Source of the DNA: Psychrobacillus sp040274765
GTDB taxonomy: Bacteria > Bacillota > Bacilli > Bacillales_A > Planococcaceae
Length of the DNA: 64,000 nt
Assembly (NCBI GenBank): GCA_040274765.1
Contig: JBEMAY010000005.1
Location: forward strand, 1 to 64,000
Direction of reading: 5' to 3'
The notes under the pieces are model-generated. The model was not told the DNA's origin, searched no databases, and saw only the letters and a list, made by a program, of their open reading frames with translations. Position numbers and translations under genes: made by a program. How positions within the stretch are numbered: position 1 is the first letter of the stretch; every line of letters starts with the position of its first letter. This document shows, piece after piece, positions 45,697 to 54,158 of the stretch.

Positions 45697-45743
45697 AACC
45701 ACCTAGAACGTTAATTTATCAGCGTTTTAGGTGGTTCTTTTTA
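45697..45743 (+). terminator. Terminator after repeat R3 (probable ancestral rlmH terminator)
   Basis: A 14-bp stem (AACCACCTAGAACG / CGTTTTAGGTGGTT, one G-T pair) followed by CTTTTTA. It is the first plus-strand terminator outside the cassettes, so it was plausibly the original end of rlmH. Confidence 0.82.
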
Positions 45744-45992
45744 TTAAGGATAGGTTGAATTTCAATATTGGTAAATGAGAGAAGATTTTAGGAGGTATTT
45801 AGGTAATAGAATTACTTACCTTATTAATTAGTTGTAGCTTAAAAACTTTGCAATCTGTCAGAATATGGTATTTACCCATCACATCTACTTTCATTTCACA
45901 TTACGCTACGAATGATAACATTAATGTTACACTCCGTTGGTAGATTTACTATTAAAATCGTGTTTATAATTACGTATGAGAGGGTGAAAAGT
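45744..45992 (+). promoter_or_regulatory. Upstream region of the XRE-AbrB gene with palindrome
   Basis: A perfect 14-bp palindrome TAACATTAATGTTA lies at 45916-45929, and TATAAT at 45965-45970 is the probable -10. The palindrome is a candidate operator for the adjacent regulator. The rest of the stretch shows nothing else. Confidence 0.45.
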
Positions 45993-46421
45993 ATGATTAA
46001 TATGAATTTATGCTCGATGAGAAAACGTCATAATCTAACTCAGGAGCAATTAGCCCAAGAATTAAATGTTTCACGTCAAGTAATAGCAAAATGGGAAAAA
46101 GGCGAATCGACCCCAGATTTACACCATAGTATGAATATTGCCAATTTCTTCGGGGTAACCTTAGATGCTTTAGTAAACCATAACTCAGAAGAAATGGGTA
46201 TAGATATTCCACCAAAAGGCAAGCATTTTTTTGGGACAGCAACTGTAGGAGAACGGGGCCAAATTGTAATTCCGAAAAAAGCCCGTGAGATTTTTCAAAT
46301 TAACCCAGGTGATTCAATCGTTATTATAGGGGATGAGGATCGTGGGTTGGCGTTAGCACCTGAAAAAATGATTAAACAGTTTTTAAATATGGTGAAAGCT
46401 CAGCAAAAAGAGGAGGAATAA
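45993..46421 (+). CDS. XRE helix-turn-helix regulator with C-terminal AbrB domain
   Basis: 142 aa from the ATG at 45993 with GAGAGGGTG upstream. XRE domain at about 5-60 (RKRHNLTQEQLAQELNVSRQ, then WEKGESTPDL), and a SpoVT/AbrB swapped-hairpin domain at about 83-125 (GTATVGERGQIVIPKKAREI). Fusion of two DNA-binding folds is unusual but known. It directly precedes an ABC exporter by 3 nt and probably controls it, with the 45916 palindrome as candidate site. Confidence 0.88.
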   Translation: MINMNLCSMRKRHNLTQEQLAQELNVSRQVIAKWEKGESTPDLHHSMNIANFFGVTLDALVNHNSEEMGIDIPPKGKHFFGTATVGERGQIVIPKKAREIFQINPGDSIVIIGDEDRGLALAPEKMIKQFLNMVKAQQKEEE

Positions 46422-46424
46422 AAT

Positions 46425-47156
46425 GTGAGTGCTGCAATTGAACTTCACGGTTTATCAAAAAGCTATAAAGAAAAAGTTGCCGTTTCGCCGATGACACTTA
46501 CGATTAATCAAGGCGAACTATTCGGACTCCTCGGCGTAAATGGTGCTGGTAAAACGACGGTTATAAATATGCTAAGTGGCCTTGCAAAACCGTCTACAGG
46601 AGATGCGCTTGTCCTTGGGCATTCCCTTAGTAAAGAGTTACCAAGTATACGAAAATTACTCGCTGTCTCCCCTCAGGAAACGTCAATTGCTCCAAATTTA
46701 TCGGTACGTGAAAATTTACTATTAATGGCACGCATTCACGGTTTTTCGAAAAAGAAATCCATTGAAAAAACGGATGCTTTAATTAGCCAGTTTTCATTAC
46801 AGCCTTACGAGCATCAACGTGGGAAAAATTTATCCGGTGGCTGGCAGCGAAAGTTAAGTATTGCCATGGCGCTAATTGCAGATCCTCAAATTTTATTTTT
46901 AGATGAACCTACTTTAGGGTTAGATATTATTAGCCGTCGGGAGCTCTGGGCAATGATTAATAAACTCAGAGAGACGACGACAATTGTACTTACCACCCAC
47001 TATTTAGAAGAAGCAGAAAACTTGTGTGATCGCATTTGTATTATGAAGGATGGCGAAATAAAGGCACTAGGTACAGTAGACGATCTCCTTACAACAGCAA
47101 GTAAAGAAAACTTTGAGGATGCATTTGTGCATTTCGTGACAGGGGGCGAATTATAA
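46425..47156 (+). CDS. ABC transporter ATP-binding protein (ABC-2 exporter)
   Basis: 243 aa, GTG start after AGAGGAGG. Walker A GVNGAGKTT, signature LSGGWQRKLSIA and Walker B ILFLDEPTLGLD are intact. The sequence resembles drug or bacteriocin-type exporters of the DrrA/NatA class. Overlaps the permease start by one base; forms an operon with the XRE-AbrB regulator. Confidence 0.93.
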   Translation: MSAAIELHGLSKSYKEKVAVSPMTLTINQGELFGLLGVNGAGKTTVINMLSGLAKPSTGDALVLGHSLSKELPSIRKLLAVSPQETSIAPNLSVRENLLLMARIHGFSKKKSIEKTDALISQFSLQPYEHQRGKNLSGGWQRKLSIAMALIADPQILFLDEPTLGLDIISRRELWAMINKLRETTTIVLTTHYLEEAENLCDRICIMKDGEIKALGTVDDLLTTASKENFEDAFVHFVTGGEL

Positions 47157-47887
47157 TGAGAGCATTCGCATTTGCTGGACGCTGTACGAAAGAAATTGTA
47201 CGTGACCCGATTTCATTATTTTTTGGTATAGTCTTCCCTATAATTTTACTTATGATTTTAACTGCGATTAATCGCAACGTTCCAGTAGATATTTTTAATG
47301 TTGAACAATTGACACCAGGCATCGCAGTATTTAGTCTTTCTTTTATTGCTTTATTTGCAGCACAAACGTTAGCAAAGGACCGTTCTAGTTCTTATCTAAT
47401 AAGATTGCTAACGACTCCAATGACAGCAAGTGATTTCATTATTGGATATACGCTTCCTTTAGGGATCTTTGCTGTGCTTCAAAGTATTACTTGTTTTATA
47501 ACTGCTTACTCTTTAGGTTTGGAACTATCTTTCAACCATATATTTGCATTTATTACCTTACTCATTACATCTACTATTTTCATAGGAATCGGACTGTTAT
47601 GTGGCTCCTTATTTAACGAAAAGGCAGCAGTAGGCTTATGCGGAGCTTTATTAACTAACTTAACAGCTTTTTTATCTGGCGCATGGTTCGATTTATCGTT
47701 AATTGGAGGAGCTTTTGAAAAAGTCGCTTATGCCCTACCATTCGTCCACGCTGTTGATTTAGTTAGAGCAATTGTGGCAGAAGACTTTAGCGCAATGTTT
47801 CCCCATTTATATGTTGTGGTAATTTATGCAGTGGTCCTTTTTAGTCTTTCGATTTTTATTTTCAAATATAAAATACAGCAAAATTAA
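47156..47887 (+). CDS. ABC-2 type permease
   Basis: 243 aa with six predicted membrane helices and the ABC-2 topology: N-terminal helix near 20-38, paired helices near 55-75 and 100-125, and a conserved FLSGAWFDLSLIGGAFEK loop before the fifth helix. Partner of the preceding ATPase; substrate unknown. A terminator follows. Confidence 0.9.
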   Translation: MRAFAFAGRCTKEIVRDPISLFFGIVFPIILLMILTAINRNVPVDIFNVEQLTPGIAVFSLSFIALFAAQTLAKDRSSSYLIRLLTTPMTASDFIIGYTLPLGIFAVLQSITCFITAYSLGLELSFNHIFAFITLLITSTIFIGIGLLCGSLFNEKAAVGLCGALLTNLTAFLSGAWFDLSLIGGAFEKVAYALPFVHAVDLVRAIVAEDFSAMFPHLYVVVIYAVVLFSLSIFIFKYKIQQN

Positions 47888-47897
47888 TAGTTAATCA

Positions 47898-47930
47898 AAA
47901 ACTTACGTTACTTAAACGTAGGTTTTTTAC
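47898..47930 (+). terminator. Terminator after ABC permease
   Basis: Stem AACTTACGT / ACGTAGGTT (one wobble) followed by TTTTTT. Confidence 0.8.
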
Positions 47931-47978
47931 ATTTGAAATTTCTTACCAGTTTAGATAATATATGCTTATAAAAGAATG

Positions 47979-48078
47979 CCCGGGATTAAACGGGAGAGGT
48001 TCATAGCTTATACCCTCTATAAAAAACTATGGAAACATGACGAGACGCCATGTCCATATAGGACGTGGCTTTTTTTCT
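47979..48078 (+). promoter_or_regulatory. preQ1-I riboswitch controlling queDE
   Basis: The aptamer at 47995-48030 has AGAGG..., a C-containing loop, ACCCTCT and the A-rich TAAAAAACTA tail typical of class I preQ1 riboswitches. A small hairpin CCCG/CGGG (47979-47994) abuts it. The platform is a terminator GCCATGTCC / GGACGTGGC with TTTTTTT (48047-48077), and ACATG/CATGT at 48035/48049 can form the competing antiterminator. High preQ1 would shut off queD-queE. Confidence 0.95.
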
Positions 48079-48123
48079 GTTTAATACATACGTTTTAATA
48101 GAATGATTGATATGCTAGTACCT

Positions 48124-48151
48124 CTCTTGAAAAGTCCGGGAGTATTTTTAA
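48124..48151 (+). promoter_or_regulatory. Hairpin before queD ribosome site
   Basis: CTCTTGAAAA can pair with TTTTTAAGGG including G-T pairs, just before the AGGGAGG site. It corresponds in position and sequence to the stronger hairpin before queF, suggesting shared ancestry of the two leaders. Confidence 0.4.
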
Positions 48152-48166
48152 GGGAGGAATTAACGC

Positions 48167-48640
48167 ATGTCTAATTTTAGAATTGTTGATAAGCTACAAA
48201 AGATTAATGAAGATATTCAAATTAAACAACTAAAATATCATTCAAAACGAGTTCTCATTAGTAAAGAATTCACCTTTGACGCCGCTCATCATTTGCATCA
48301 CTATGAAGGTAAGTGTAAAAATTTGCATGGCCATACGTATCGCGCAGTACTAGGAATAAGTGGTTATACGGACGAACGTGGTATCATGATAGATTTTGGG
48401 GACATCAAGGAAATTTGGAAACAGAAAATAGAAATTTATTTAGATCATCACTATATAAACGAAACACTGCCTCCAATGAACACGACAGCAGAAAATATCG
48501 TCGTCTGGATTTATGAGAGGTTGAGTGAGGCATTGCTAGACGAACAAGGCTCTACTGATATACGTGTGGAATTTATCAAGTTATATGAGACTCCTACAAG
48601 CTATGCGGAAGCTAGAAGGGAATGGATGGAGAATGAGTAA
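48167..48640 (+). CDS. queD: 6-carboxy-5,6,7,8-tetrahydropterin synthase QueD
   Basis: 157 aa. Zinc ligands in FDAAHHLHHYEGKC and NLHGHTY, catalytic Cys in GKCKNLHGH, and the C-terminal ETPTSYAE are family marks. It converts dihydroneopterin triphosphate to the pterin precursor of preQ0. An N-terminal extension of about 30 residues (SNFRIVDKLQKINEDIQI) is longer than usual. GGGAGG precedes the ATG. Overlaps queE. Confidence 0.96.
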   Translation: MSNFRIVDKLQKINEDIQIKQLKYHSKRVLISKEFTFDAAHHLHHYEGKCKNLHGHTYRAVLGISGYTDERGIMIDFGDIKEIWKQKIEIYLDHHYINETLPPMNTTAENIVVWIYERLSEALLDEQGSTDIRVEFIKLYETPTSYAEARREWMENE

Positions 48641-49361
48641 AATACCGGTTATAGAGATTTTTGGTCCTACCATCCAAGGAGAAGGCATGGTAGTGGGCCA
48701 GAAAACTATGTTTGTACGTACAGCCGGCTGTGACTATTCCTGTTCGTGGTGCGATTCTTCATTTACTTGGGATGGAAGTGGAAAGCATCTTATTGTTCAA
48801 ATGACGGCAGCAGACATTTGGTCTGAGTTAAAACGCCTTGGAGGCAATGGTTTTTCTTTCGTTACGATTTCGGGAGGAAATCCGGCACTTCTACGTAATC
48901 TAGAATCGCTTATTGCAATTTTAAAAAAGAATAAAATAAAGATTGGTGTGGAGACACAAGGAAGTAGATGGCAAGATTGGCTGTATGAAATCGATGAGCT
49001 AACGATTTCACCTAAGCCCCCTAGTTCTGGTATGACGACGGACTTTTCTACACTATCTAGTATGATAAAAAAACTTAGAGACAGAAATAATGATCAGCAT
49101 ATATCTATAAAAATTGTATTATTTAATCAAGAGGATTATCGTTATGCAAAAGAGGTTCATCTCCGATACCCAACTATTCCTTTTTATCTTCAAGTTGGAA
49201 ATGATGACACGACTACGATGGACAATACGCAGTTAGTTACCCATTTATTAAAGAAATATCAAATGGTGATTGATCAAGTGATGATGGATGATGAATTAAA
49301 TAATGTTAAAATCCTGCCACAACTACACACACTCGTCTGGGGAAATAAAAGAGGGGTATAA
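48633..49361 (+). CDS. queE: 7-carboxy-7-deazaguanine synthase QueE
   Basis: 242 aa from the ATG at 48633, whose ATGAGTAA overlaps the queD stop. Radical SAM enzyme with the iron-sulfur cluster motif CDYSCSWCD (CX3CX2C) near residues 33-41 and substrate-binding FGPTIQGEG before it; SGGNPALL is the SAM-binding GGE-type segment. Makes CDG from carboxy-tetrahydropterin, the second pathway step of preQ0 synthesis. Confidence 0.96.
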   Translation: MSKIPVIEIFGPTIQGEGMVVGQKTMFVRTAGCDYSCSWCDSSFTWDGSGKHLIVQMTAADIWSELKRLGGNGFSFVTISGGNPALLRNLESLIAILKKNKIKIGVETQGSRWQDWLYEIDELTISPKPPSSGMTTDFSTLSSMIKKLRDRNNDQHISIKIVLFNQEDYRYAKEVHLRYPTIPFYLQVGNDDTTTMDNTQLVTHLLKKYQMVIDQVMMDDELNNVKILPQLHTLVWGNKRGV

Positions 49362-49452
49362 CGGAAGTGTCTCTATAATATTGAGCAAGTTGGTAACGGG
49401 GATAGGATGACATAATTCAGGTTTTTTTCATACAATACCTAGGGGTGAAAAA

Positions 49453-49893
49453 ATGGCCAGAGTTAAATACCGAGATAAAGACATTGACCTAATGGCAAGA
49501 ATGATGAGGGCGGAGGCCGAGGGTGAAGGTAAGCAAGGGATGTTATATGTTGGAAATGTAATTGTAAACCGTGCTAAAGCTGATTGTTTGGACTTTAATG
49601 ATGTAAGAACTATTGAGGATGTCATTTTTCAGGTACAGGGAGGAAATTATTCTTTTGAAGCGGTTCAAAAAGGTAATTTGTTTTATGAAAGAGCAAGATC
49701 CACTGAAAAAAAACTAGCAAAACAAGCTTTAGATTATTGGAGAGAACACCCTGCTAAATACGCACTTTGGTACTTCAATCCGTACGCACCATGTCCTCCA
49801 ACATGGTACGGTCAGCCTTTTTCTGGTCAATATAAAGACCATTGTTTTTATGAGCCAGCAGCTGGAACATGTGAAAGTGTTTATATAGGCTAG
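49453..49893 (+). CDS. cwlJ: CwlJ-type spore cortex-lytic hydrolase
   Basis: 146 aa, a SleB/CwlJ catalytic domain with almost nothing else. RMMRAEAEGEGKQGMLYVGN carries the catalytic Glu, followed by VNRAKADC, ALWYFNPYAPCPPTW and a Cys-rich end. Without signal peptide, like CwlJ (142 aa in B. subtilis), it would act on spore cortex peptidoglycan during germination. GGGGTGA precedes the ATG. It lies after queE, and is not obviously connected with it. Confidence 0.92.
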   Translation: MARVKYRDKDIDLMARMMRAEAEGEGKQGMLYVGNVIVNRAKADCLDFNDVRTIEDVIFQVQGGNYSFEAVQKGNLFYERARSTEKKLAKQALDYWREHPAKYALWYFNPYAPCPPTWYGQPFSGQYKDHCFYEPAAGTCESVYIG

Positions 49894-49928
49894 TAAGCAT
49901 CCGTAAGGTAAAATTAAATAAAAAAATT

Positions 49929-49966
49929 AAGGTCGATTTTCTACGCTAATAGAAAATCGACCTTTT
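49929..49966. terminator. Bidirectional terminator between cwlJ and the SDR gene
   Basis: Perfect 15-bp stem AAGGTCGATTTTCTA and complement with a 6-nt loop; T-rich on the plus side, A-rich before it. Confidence 0.92.
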
Positions 49967-49973
49967 ATCATTT

Positions 49974-50708
49974 TTATTGTGCTGTTAATCCACCATCGAT
50001 TACGAATTCTGAACCTGTGGAGTAGCTAGACTCGTCAGAAGCTAGGAATAGTACCATATTAGATACTTCTTCTGGTTGTGCAACGCGTTTTAATGGAATA
50101 TGTTTAGCAAATGCTTCAACCGCTGCTTTTGTATCTTCTTGCACAACCATTGGTGTTGCGATTACACCAGGGTGTACAGAGTTTACACGAATGCCCATTG
50201 GTGCTAGGTTAATCGCTGCTGCTTTCGTCATACCACGAACTGCAAATTTTGTATCCGTATAACCTACTGCACCAGCAACTAAGCCGTTCATGGAAGAAAT
50301 GTTGACGATTGAACCTCCACCAGCTTTCATCATAGAAGCAACTACCGTTTTCATACCTAAGAATACGGACACTTGGTTAATGTCTACGATACGACGGTAT
50401 TCTTCTACTGAAATATCAAGCATATTTTTTGCCATCGTAATGCCGGCATTGTTTACTAATACATTTACTGGACCGAATGCTTCTTCTGTTTTAGCAATAA
50501 CTGTTGCCCAATCTTCTTCAGATGTAACATTTTGTTTAACAAAAAGTGCATTTTCACCTAATTCGGCTGCGAATGCTTTTCCTTTTTCTTCGTTTAAATC
50601 TGTTAAAACAACTTTTGCACCTTGTTCAATGAATAATCTTGCATGTGCTGCTCCCATACCTTGTGCAGCACCAGTAATTATTGCGATTTTACCTGATAAA
50701 CGACTCAT
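49974..50708 (-). CDS. Short-chain dehydrogenase/reductase (SDR)
   Basis: 244 aa, classical SDR. Cofactor motif TGAAQGMGAAHA near residues 12-23, NNAG in VLVNNAGITM, catalytic Ser in NISSMNG and YTDTKFAVRG as the YX3K pair. The Asp at the end of the second strand (VVLTDLNEE) favours NAD. Substrate unknown. It is preceded by a TetR-type gene on the same strand, and its promoter region contains a palindrome. Confidence 0.92.
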   Translation of the reverse strand: MSRLSGKIAIITGAAQGMGAAHARLFIEQGAKVVLTDLNEEKGKAFAAELGENALFVKQNVTSEEDWATVIAKTEEAFGPVNVLVNNAGITMAKNMLDISVEEYRRIVDINQVSVFLGMKTVVASMMKAGGGSIVNISSMNGLVAGAVGYTDTKFAVRGMTKAAAINLAPMGIRVNSVHPGVIATPMVVQEDTKAAVEAFAKHIPLKRVAQPEEVSNMVLFLASDESSYSTGSEFVIDGGLTAQ

Positions 50709-50729
50709 GTAAATTGCCCCCTAAAATAA

Positions 50730-50758
50730 ATTATATAAAGTGATAGTTGACTATCATA
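50730..50758 (-). promoter_or_regulatory. SDR promoter with TetR-like operator
   Basis: The palindrome TGATAGTTGACTATCA at 50741-50756 (7+2+7) overlaps the spacer of a minus-strand promoter whose -10 is TATAAT at 50735-50730. A TetR-family repressor gene lies just upstream on the same strand, so it is the likely binder. Confidence 0.65.
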
Positions 50759-50825
50759 TTTTATACTTACTAGTAAACAACTTTCTTATTCGAATGTCAA
50801 TTCAAACGTACGTTGTTGTTACTTA

Positions 50826-51455
50826 CTATGGTCGAATATAGCGTAAAAATACATCCTTCATTACCAACAACTGCTTTTCTGCAGAAAGTAAGCTGGAAAG
50901 GCTGGAATCATGCTTTGTTAGGCTTGACTTATAGGTAAAGATGCTAAAATTTTGCACCATTGTCATGACAAATACATCCAAATCAATTTCCGACCTTAAT
51001 GAGCCATCTAGCTTGCCCTGCTCACTTATAGTTAGTAAAACACGGGCTAAATTGCTGCGTGCAGATAAATATTCAGCATATTGCTCTGGTGATTCTTCTG
51101 CTATCTTTTCATATAAGTCAAAAGAGTCGAAGTACTTCGCTAAACGTAACTGCGGATCCTTAATGATGCCCATATAATACTCTAGTATTTGTTCAATTTT
51201 TTCATACGCGGTTATAGACTGTTCGATAATCTGCCCAATATCCGTAGCCATTTCATCAGTAATTGCATTCGTAGCTGCAATCATCAAATACTCTTTTTTA
51301 GGAAAGTAGCGGAATAACGTCGCGATCCCAACTCCCGAAGCAGTCGCGACATCTTGCATTTGTACATGCTGTACGCCCTGTTCCAAAAATAAATTCTTGG
51401 CAGTCTGGATAATGTTTTGACGGCGTTGGTGTTTTTGTTGTTCTCGTTTACTCAT
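50826..51455 (-). CDS. TetR/AcrR family regulator
   Basis: 209 aa. N-terminal TetR_N domain: RRQNIIQTAKNLFLEQGVQH and VATASGVGIATLFRYFPKKE as the recognition helix. The ligand domain begins at about residue 75 and is not specific enough to name a ligand. It is 117 nt upstream of the SDR gene and may repress it through the palindrome at 50741. Confidence 0.92.
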   Translation of the reverse strand: MSKREQQKHQRRQNIIQTAKNLFLEQGVQHVQMQDVATASGVGIATLFRYFPKKEYLMIAATNAITDEMATDIGQIIEQSITAYEKIEQILEYYMGIIKDPQLRLAKYFDSFDLYEKIAEESPEQYAEYLSARSNLARVLLTISEQGKLDGSLRSEIDLDVFVMTMVQNFSIFTYKSSLTKHDSSLSSLLSAEKQLLVMKDVFLRYIRP

Positions 51456-51798
51456 TATTAATCACTCCAGCTATTTTTCATAGAATGATTGTACCATGCT
51501 TTATAGTAAGTTTTCGGGTCTATAGAATGACTGCAAGATTTTACTTAAAATAATGAGCTTGTTGGAGTAGAGTATCTCGAGTTTTCCAAAATGAGAAGCG
51601 TAAGCCAGCGAACAATCTACCCATGTCCGTTAGATATGATAAATGTTGAAGTGTGTATTTGATCAGGAACTATTTTCATACCTTAATGGTTGACGGAGAA
51701 CCAAATGTATAGAATAATAAAACTATACATTAGAATTATTACAAGATAATTTTAATACTTGAGAGAAATAATAAATAATACATAGGAGGCTATAAATC
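51456..51798 (+). promoter_or_regulatory. ahpC promoter region with PerR-like box
   Basis: A promoter TTGACG-17-AATAAT lies at 51690-51718. TTAGAATTATTACAA at 51730-51744 matches the PerR box TTATAATNATTATAA at all but two positions and overlaps the transcription start, as expected for PerR repression lifted by peroxide. The upstream part (51480-51680) holds nothing recognisable. Confidence 0.65.
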
Positions 51799-52362
51799 AT
51801 GGCATTAATAGGTAAAGAAATTGTACCATTTACTGCAAAAGCATTTCAACAGGGTGAATTTATCGACGTATCTTCTGAAAACTTCAAAGGTAAATGGTCG
51901 GTAGTATGCTTCTATCCTGCAGATTTCACTTTCGTATGTCCTACAGAATTAGAAGACCTACAAAATGAGTATGCAACATTAAAGTCTTTAGGGGTTGAAG
52001 TTTACTCTGTATCGACAGACACTCACTTCACACATAAAGCTTGGCATGACACTTCCGATACTATCGGCAAGATTGAATACATAATGATTGGTGATCCATC
52101 TCACACAATTTCAAAAGCATTTGATGTATTAAACGAAGAAGATGGTTTAGCAGAGCGCGGTACTTTCATCATTGATCCAGAAGGTATTGTACAAGCTTAT
52201 GAAATTAACGCTGGTGGAATCGGTCGTGATGCATCTACGTTAGTAAACAAAATAAAAGCAGCTCAATATGTTCGCAACAATCCAGGCGAAGTTTGCCCAG
52301 CTAAATGGCAAGAAGGCGGCGAAACTTTAACTCCAAGCTTAGACCTAGTTGGTAAAATCTAA
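51799..52362 (+). CDS. ahpC: Alkyl hydroperoxide reductase subunit C (peroxiredoxin)
   Basis: 187 aa typical 2-Cys peroxiredoxin. Peroxidatic Cys47 in FTFVCPTELED and resolving Cys166 in GEVCPAKWQ. Reduces hydrogen peroxide and organic peroxides with electrons from AhpF. AGGAGG precedes the ATG. Separated from ahpF by 242 nt that contain a hairpin. Confidence 0.98.
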   Translation: MALIGKEIVPFTAKAFQQGEFIDVSSENFKGKWSVVCFYPADFTFVCPTELEDLQNEYATLKSLGVEVYSVSTDTHFTHKAWHDTSDTIGKIEYIMIGDPSHTISKAFDVLNEEDGLAERGTFIIDPEGIVQAYEINAGGIGRDASTLVNKIKAAQYVRNNPGEVCPAKWQEGGETLTPSLDLVGKI

Positions 52363-52395
52363 GTTTTTAAGCTATATAAACTAGAGCGAGATTTA

Positions 52396-52449
52396 AGCGG
52401 CAAGTGCCTGTTATGAAATTATTTTCAGACAGCCTTGTCGCTATTTTTT
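52396..52449 (+). terminator. Hairpin/terminator between ahpC and ahpF
   Basis: AGCGGCAAG pairs with CTTGTCGCT (one wobble), enclosing GCCTGT/ACAGGC-like inner pairing, followed by ATTTTTTATT. It probably attenuates transcription so that ahpF is made at a lower level than ahpC. Confidence 0.7.
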
Positions 52450-52604
52450 ATTCGGATTACAAAGGAAAAAAGAAATAAGTAATAAAAAAAGGTGAAAAGA
52501 GGTGAAGGGCTGCTCGTTGAGAATAACAAGTAGATCTATTATTTAATTATAGTTATTGAATTTTCTGAATATAATAATTCTACGTTTCAACGACAGCAAA
52601 ATTT

Positions 52605-54158
52605 ATGCTATTAGATGCAAACTTGAAAGCTCAGTTACAACAGTATTTAGCATTACTAGAAGGTGAGATAGTTATCAAAGTAAGCGTAAGCGATGACAAG
52701 GTGTCCAATGACATGCTTGATCTTGTTACAGAGCTAGAAAATATGTCTTCGCTAATTACTGTACAACATGCTCTGTTAGAGCGTACGCCAAGCTTTAGCA
52801 TTAACAAGGTTGGGGAGGAATCAGGTGTAACTTTCGCAGGCTTACCGCTTGGTCACGAATTTACATCACTAGTTTTAGCCTTACTACAGGTTTCTGGTCG
52901 TGCTCCAAAAATAGATGATTCAGTGGTTAAACGTATTCAAGCAATCAAGACACCTATGAAATTTGAAACGTACGTAAGCCTAACTTGTCACAATTGTCCA
53001 GACGTGGTACAGGCATTAAATATTATGGCTGTTTTAAATCCACATATCTCTAACACAATGATTGAGGGTGGCACGTTCCAAGAAGAAATTAAAGAACGCG
53101 ATATTATGGCTGTCCCAACTGTTTATATGAATGGTGAGAATTTTGGTGGAGGACGTATGGAGCTTGAGGATATTTTAAACAAGCTTGGAGAAGCGTCTGA
53201 CGGCTCTGAATTTGGAGACGTTGAGCCTTTTGATGTATTAGTAGTTGGTGGAGGTCCAGCAGGAGCTTCAGCTGCAATCTATTCTGCTCGTAAAGGTATT
53301 CGCACAGGAATTGTAGCAGAGCGTTTTGGTGGCCAGGTGAATGACACATTGGCAATTGAAAATATTATTGGTACGAGGGCTACAGAAGGTCCACAATTTG
53401 TTTCAAGCTTAGAGGCCCACGTAGCAGATTACAATGTGGATGTTATGAAGTCTCAGCGCGTTACACATATTGCACGTAATGAGATGGTAGAGGTAACTTT
53501 AGAAAATGGAGCAGTATTGAAAGGAAAAACAGTTATCCTTTCAACAGGTGCACGCTATCGTCAGTTGGATGTTCCGGGAGAGCAAGAGTATAAAAATAAA
53601 GGCGTTGCCTATTGTCCACATTGTGATGGGCCTATATTCAAAGGGAAAGATGTGGCAGTAGTTGGTGGTGGTAACTCAGGCGTGGAAGCTGCGATCGATT
53701 TAGCGGGCATTGTGAATCATGTTTACTTATTGCAACGGAATGCAGAGCTTAAGGCTGATACTGTTTTACAAGAGCGCTTACGTAGTTTATCCAATGTAAC
53801 GGTTCTAACAAACGCCTTAACACAAGAAATTACAGGTACAGACAAAGTAAACGGATTAACTTATTTGGACATAGTCTCAGGTAAAGAAGAACATATTGAG
53901 CTACAAGGTGTCTTTGTACAAATCGGTCTATTGCCAAATACTGAATTTTTGAAAGGTACAATTGAGTTAAACCAAAATAACGAAATTATAATTGATAAGC
54001 ATGGTGCCACAAGCATGCCTGGCGTATTTGCAGCAGGTGACTGTACGGATACGATATATAAGCAAATTATAATTTCGATGGGCTCAGGAGCAACCGCTGC
54101 TCTAGGATCATTCGATTATTTAATCCGCAATACAACACCACAATTAGTTGGTCGCTAA
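52605..54158 (+). CDS. ahpF: Alkyl hydroperoxide reductase subunit F
   Basis: 517 aa. N-terminal double-thioredoxin-like domain with redox CHNC (near residue 128), FAD motif VVGGGPAGASAAIYSA, second redox pair in YCPHCDGP and NAD-binding VVGGGNSGVEA. Transfers electrons from NADH to AhpC. No clear Shine-Dalgarno sequence precedes the ATG (AACGACAGCAAAATTT), unusual in this window, although the N terminus MLLDANLKAQLQQY is exactly that of the family. Confidence 0.97.
   Translation: MLLDANLKAQLQQYLALLEGEIVIKVSVSDDKVSNDMLDLVTELENMSSLITVQHALLERTPSFSINKVGEESGVTFAGLPLGHEFTSLVLALLQVSGRAPKIDDSVVKRIQAIKTPMKFETYVSLTCHNCPDVVQALNIMAVLNPHISNTMIEGGTFQEEIKERDIMAVPTVYMNGENFGGGRMELEDILNKLGEASDGSEFGDVEPFDVLVVGGGPAGASAAIYSARKGIRTGIVAERFGGQVNDTLAIENIIGTRATEGPQFVSSLEAHVADYNVDVMKSQRVTHIARNEMVEVTLENGAVLKGKTVILSTGARYRQLDVPGEQEYKNKGVAYCPHCDGPIFKGKDVAVVGGGNSGVEAAIDLAGIVNHVYLLQRNAELKADTVLQERLRSLSNVTVLTNALTQEITGTDKVNGLTYLDIVSGKEEHIELQGVFVQIGLLPNTEFLKGTIELNQNNEIIIDKHGATSMPGVFAAGDCTDTIYKQIIISMGSGATAALGSFDYLIRNTTPQLVGR

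Noticed and set aside
42525..45743. A complete SCC element with ccr recombinase genes
   Set aside because: No serine or tyrosine recombinase is encoded anywhere in the window; only att-like repeats and cargo are present.
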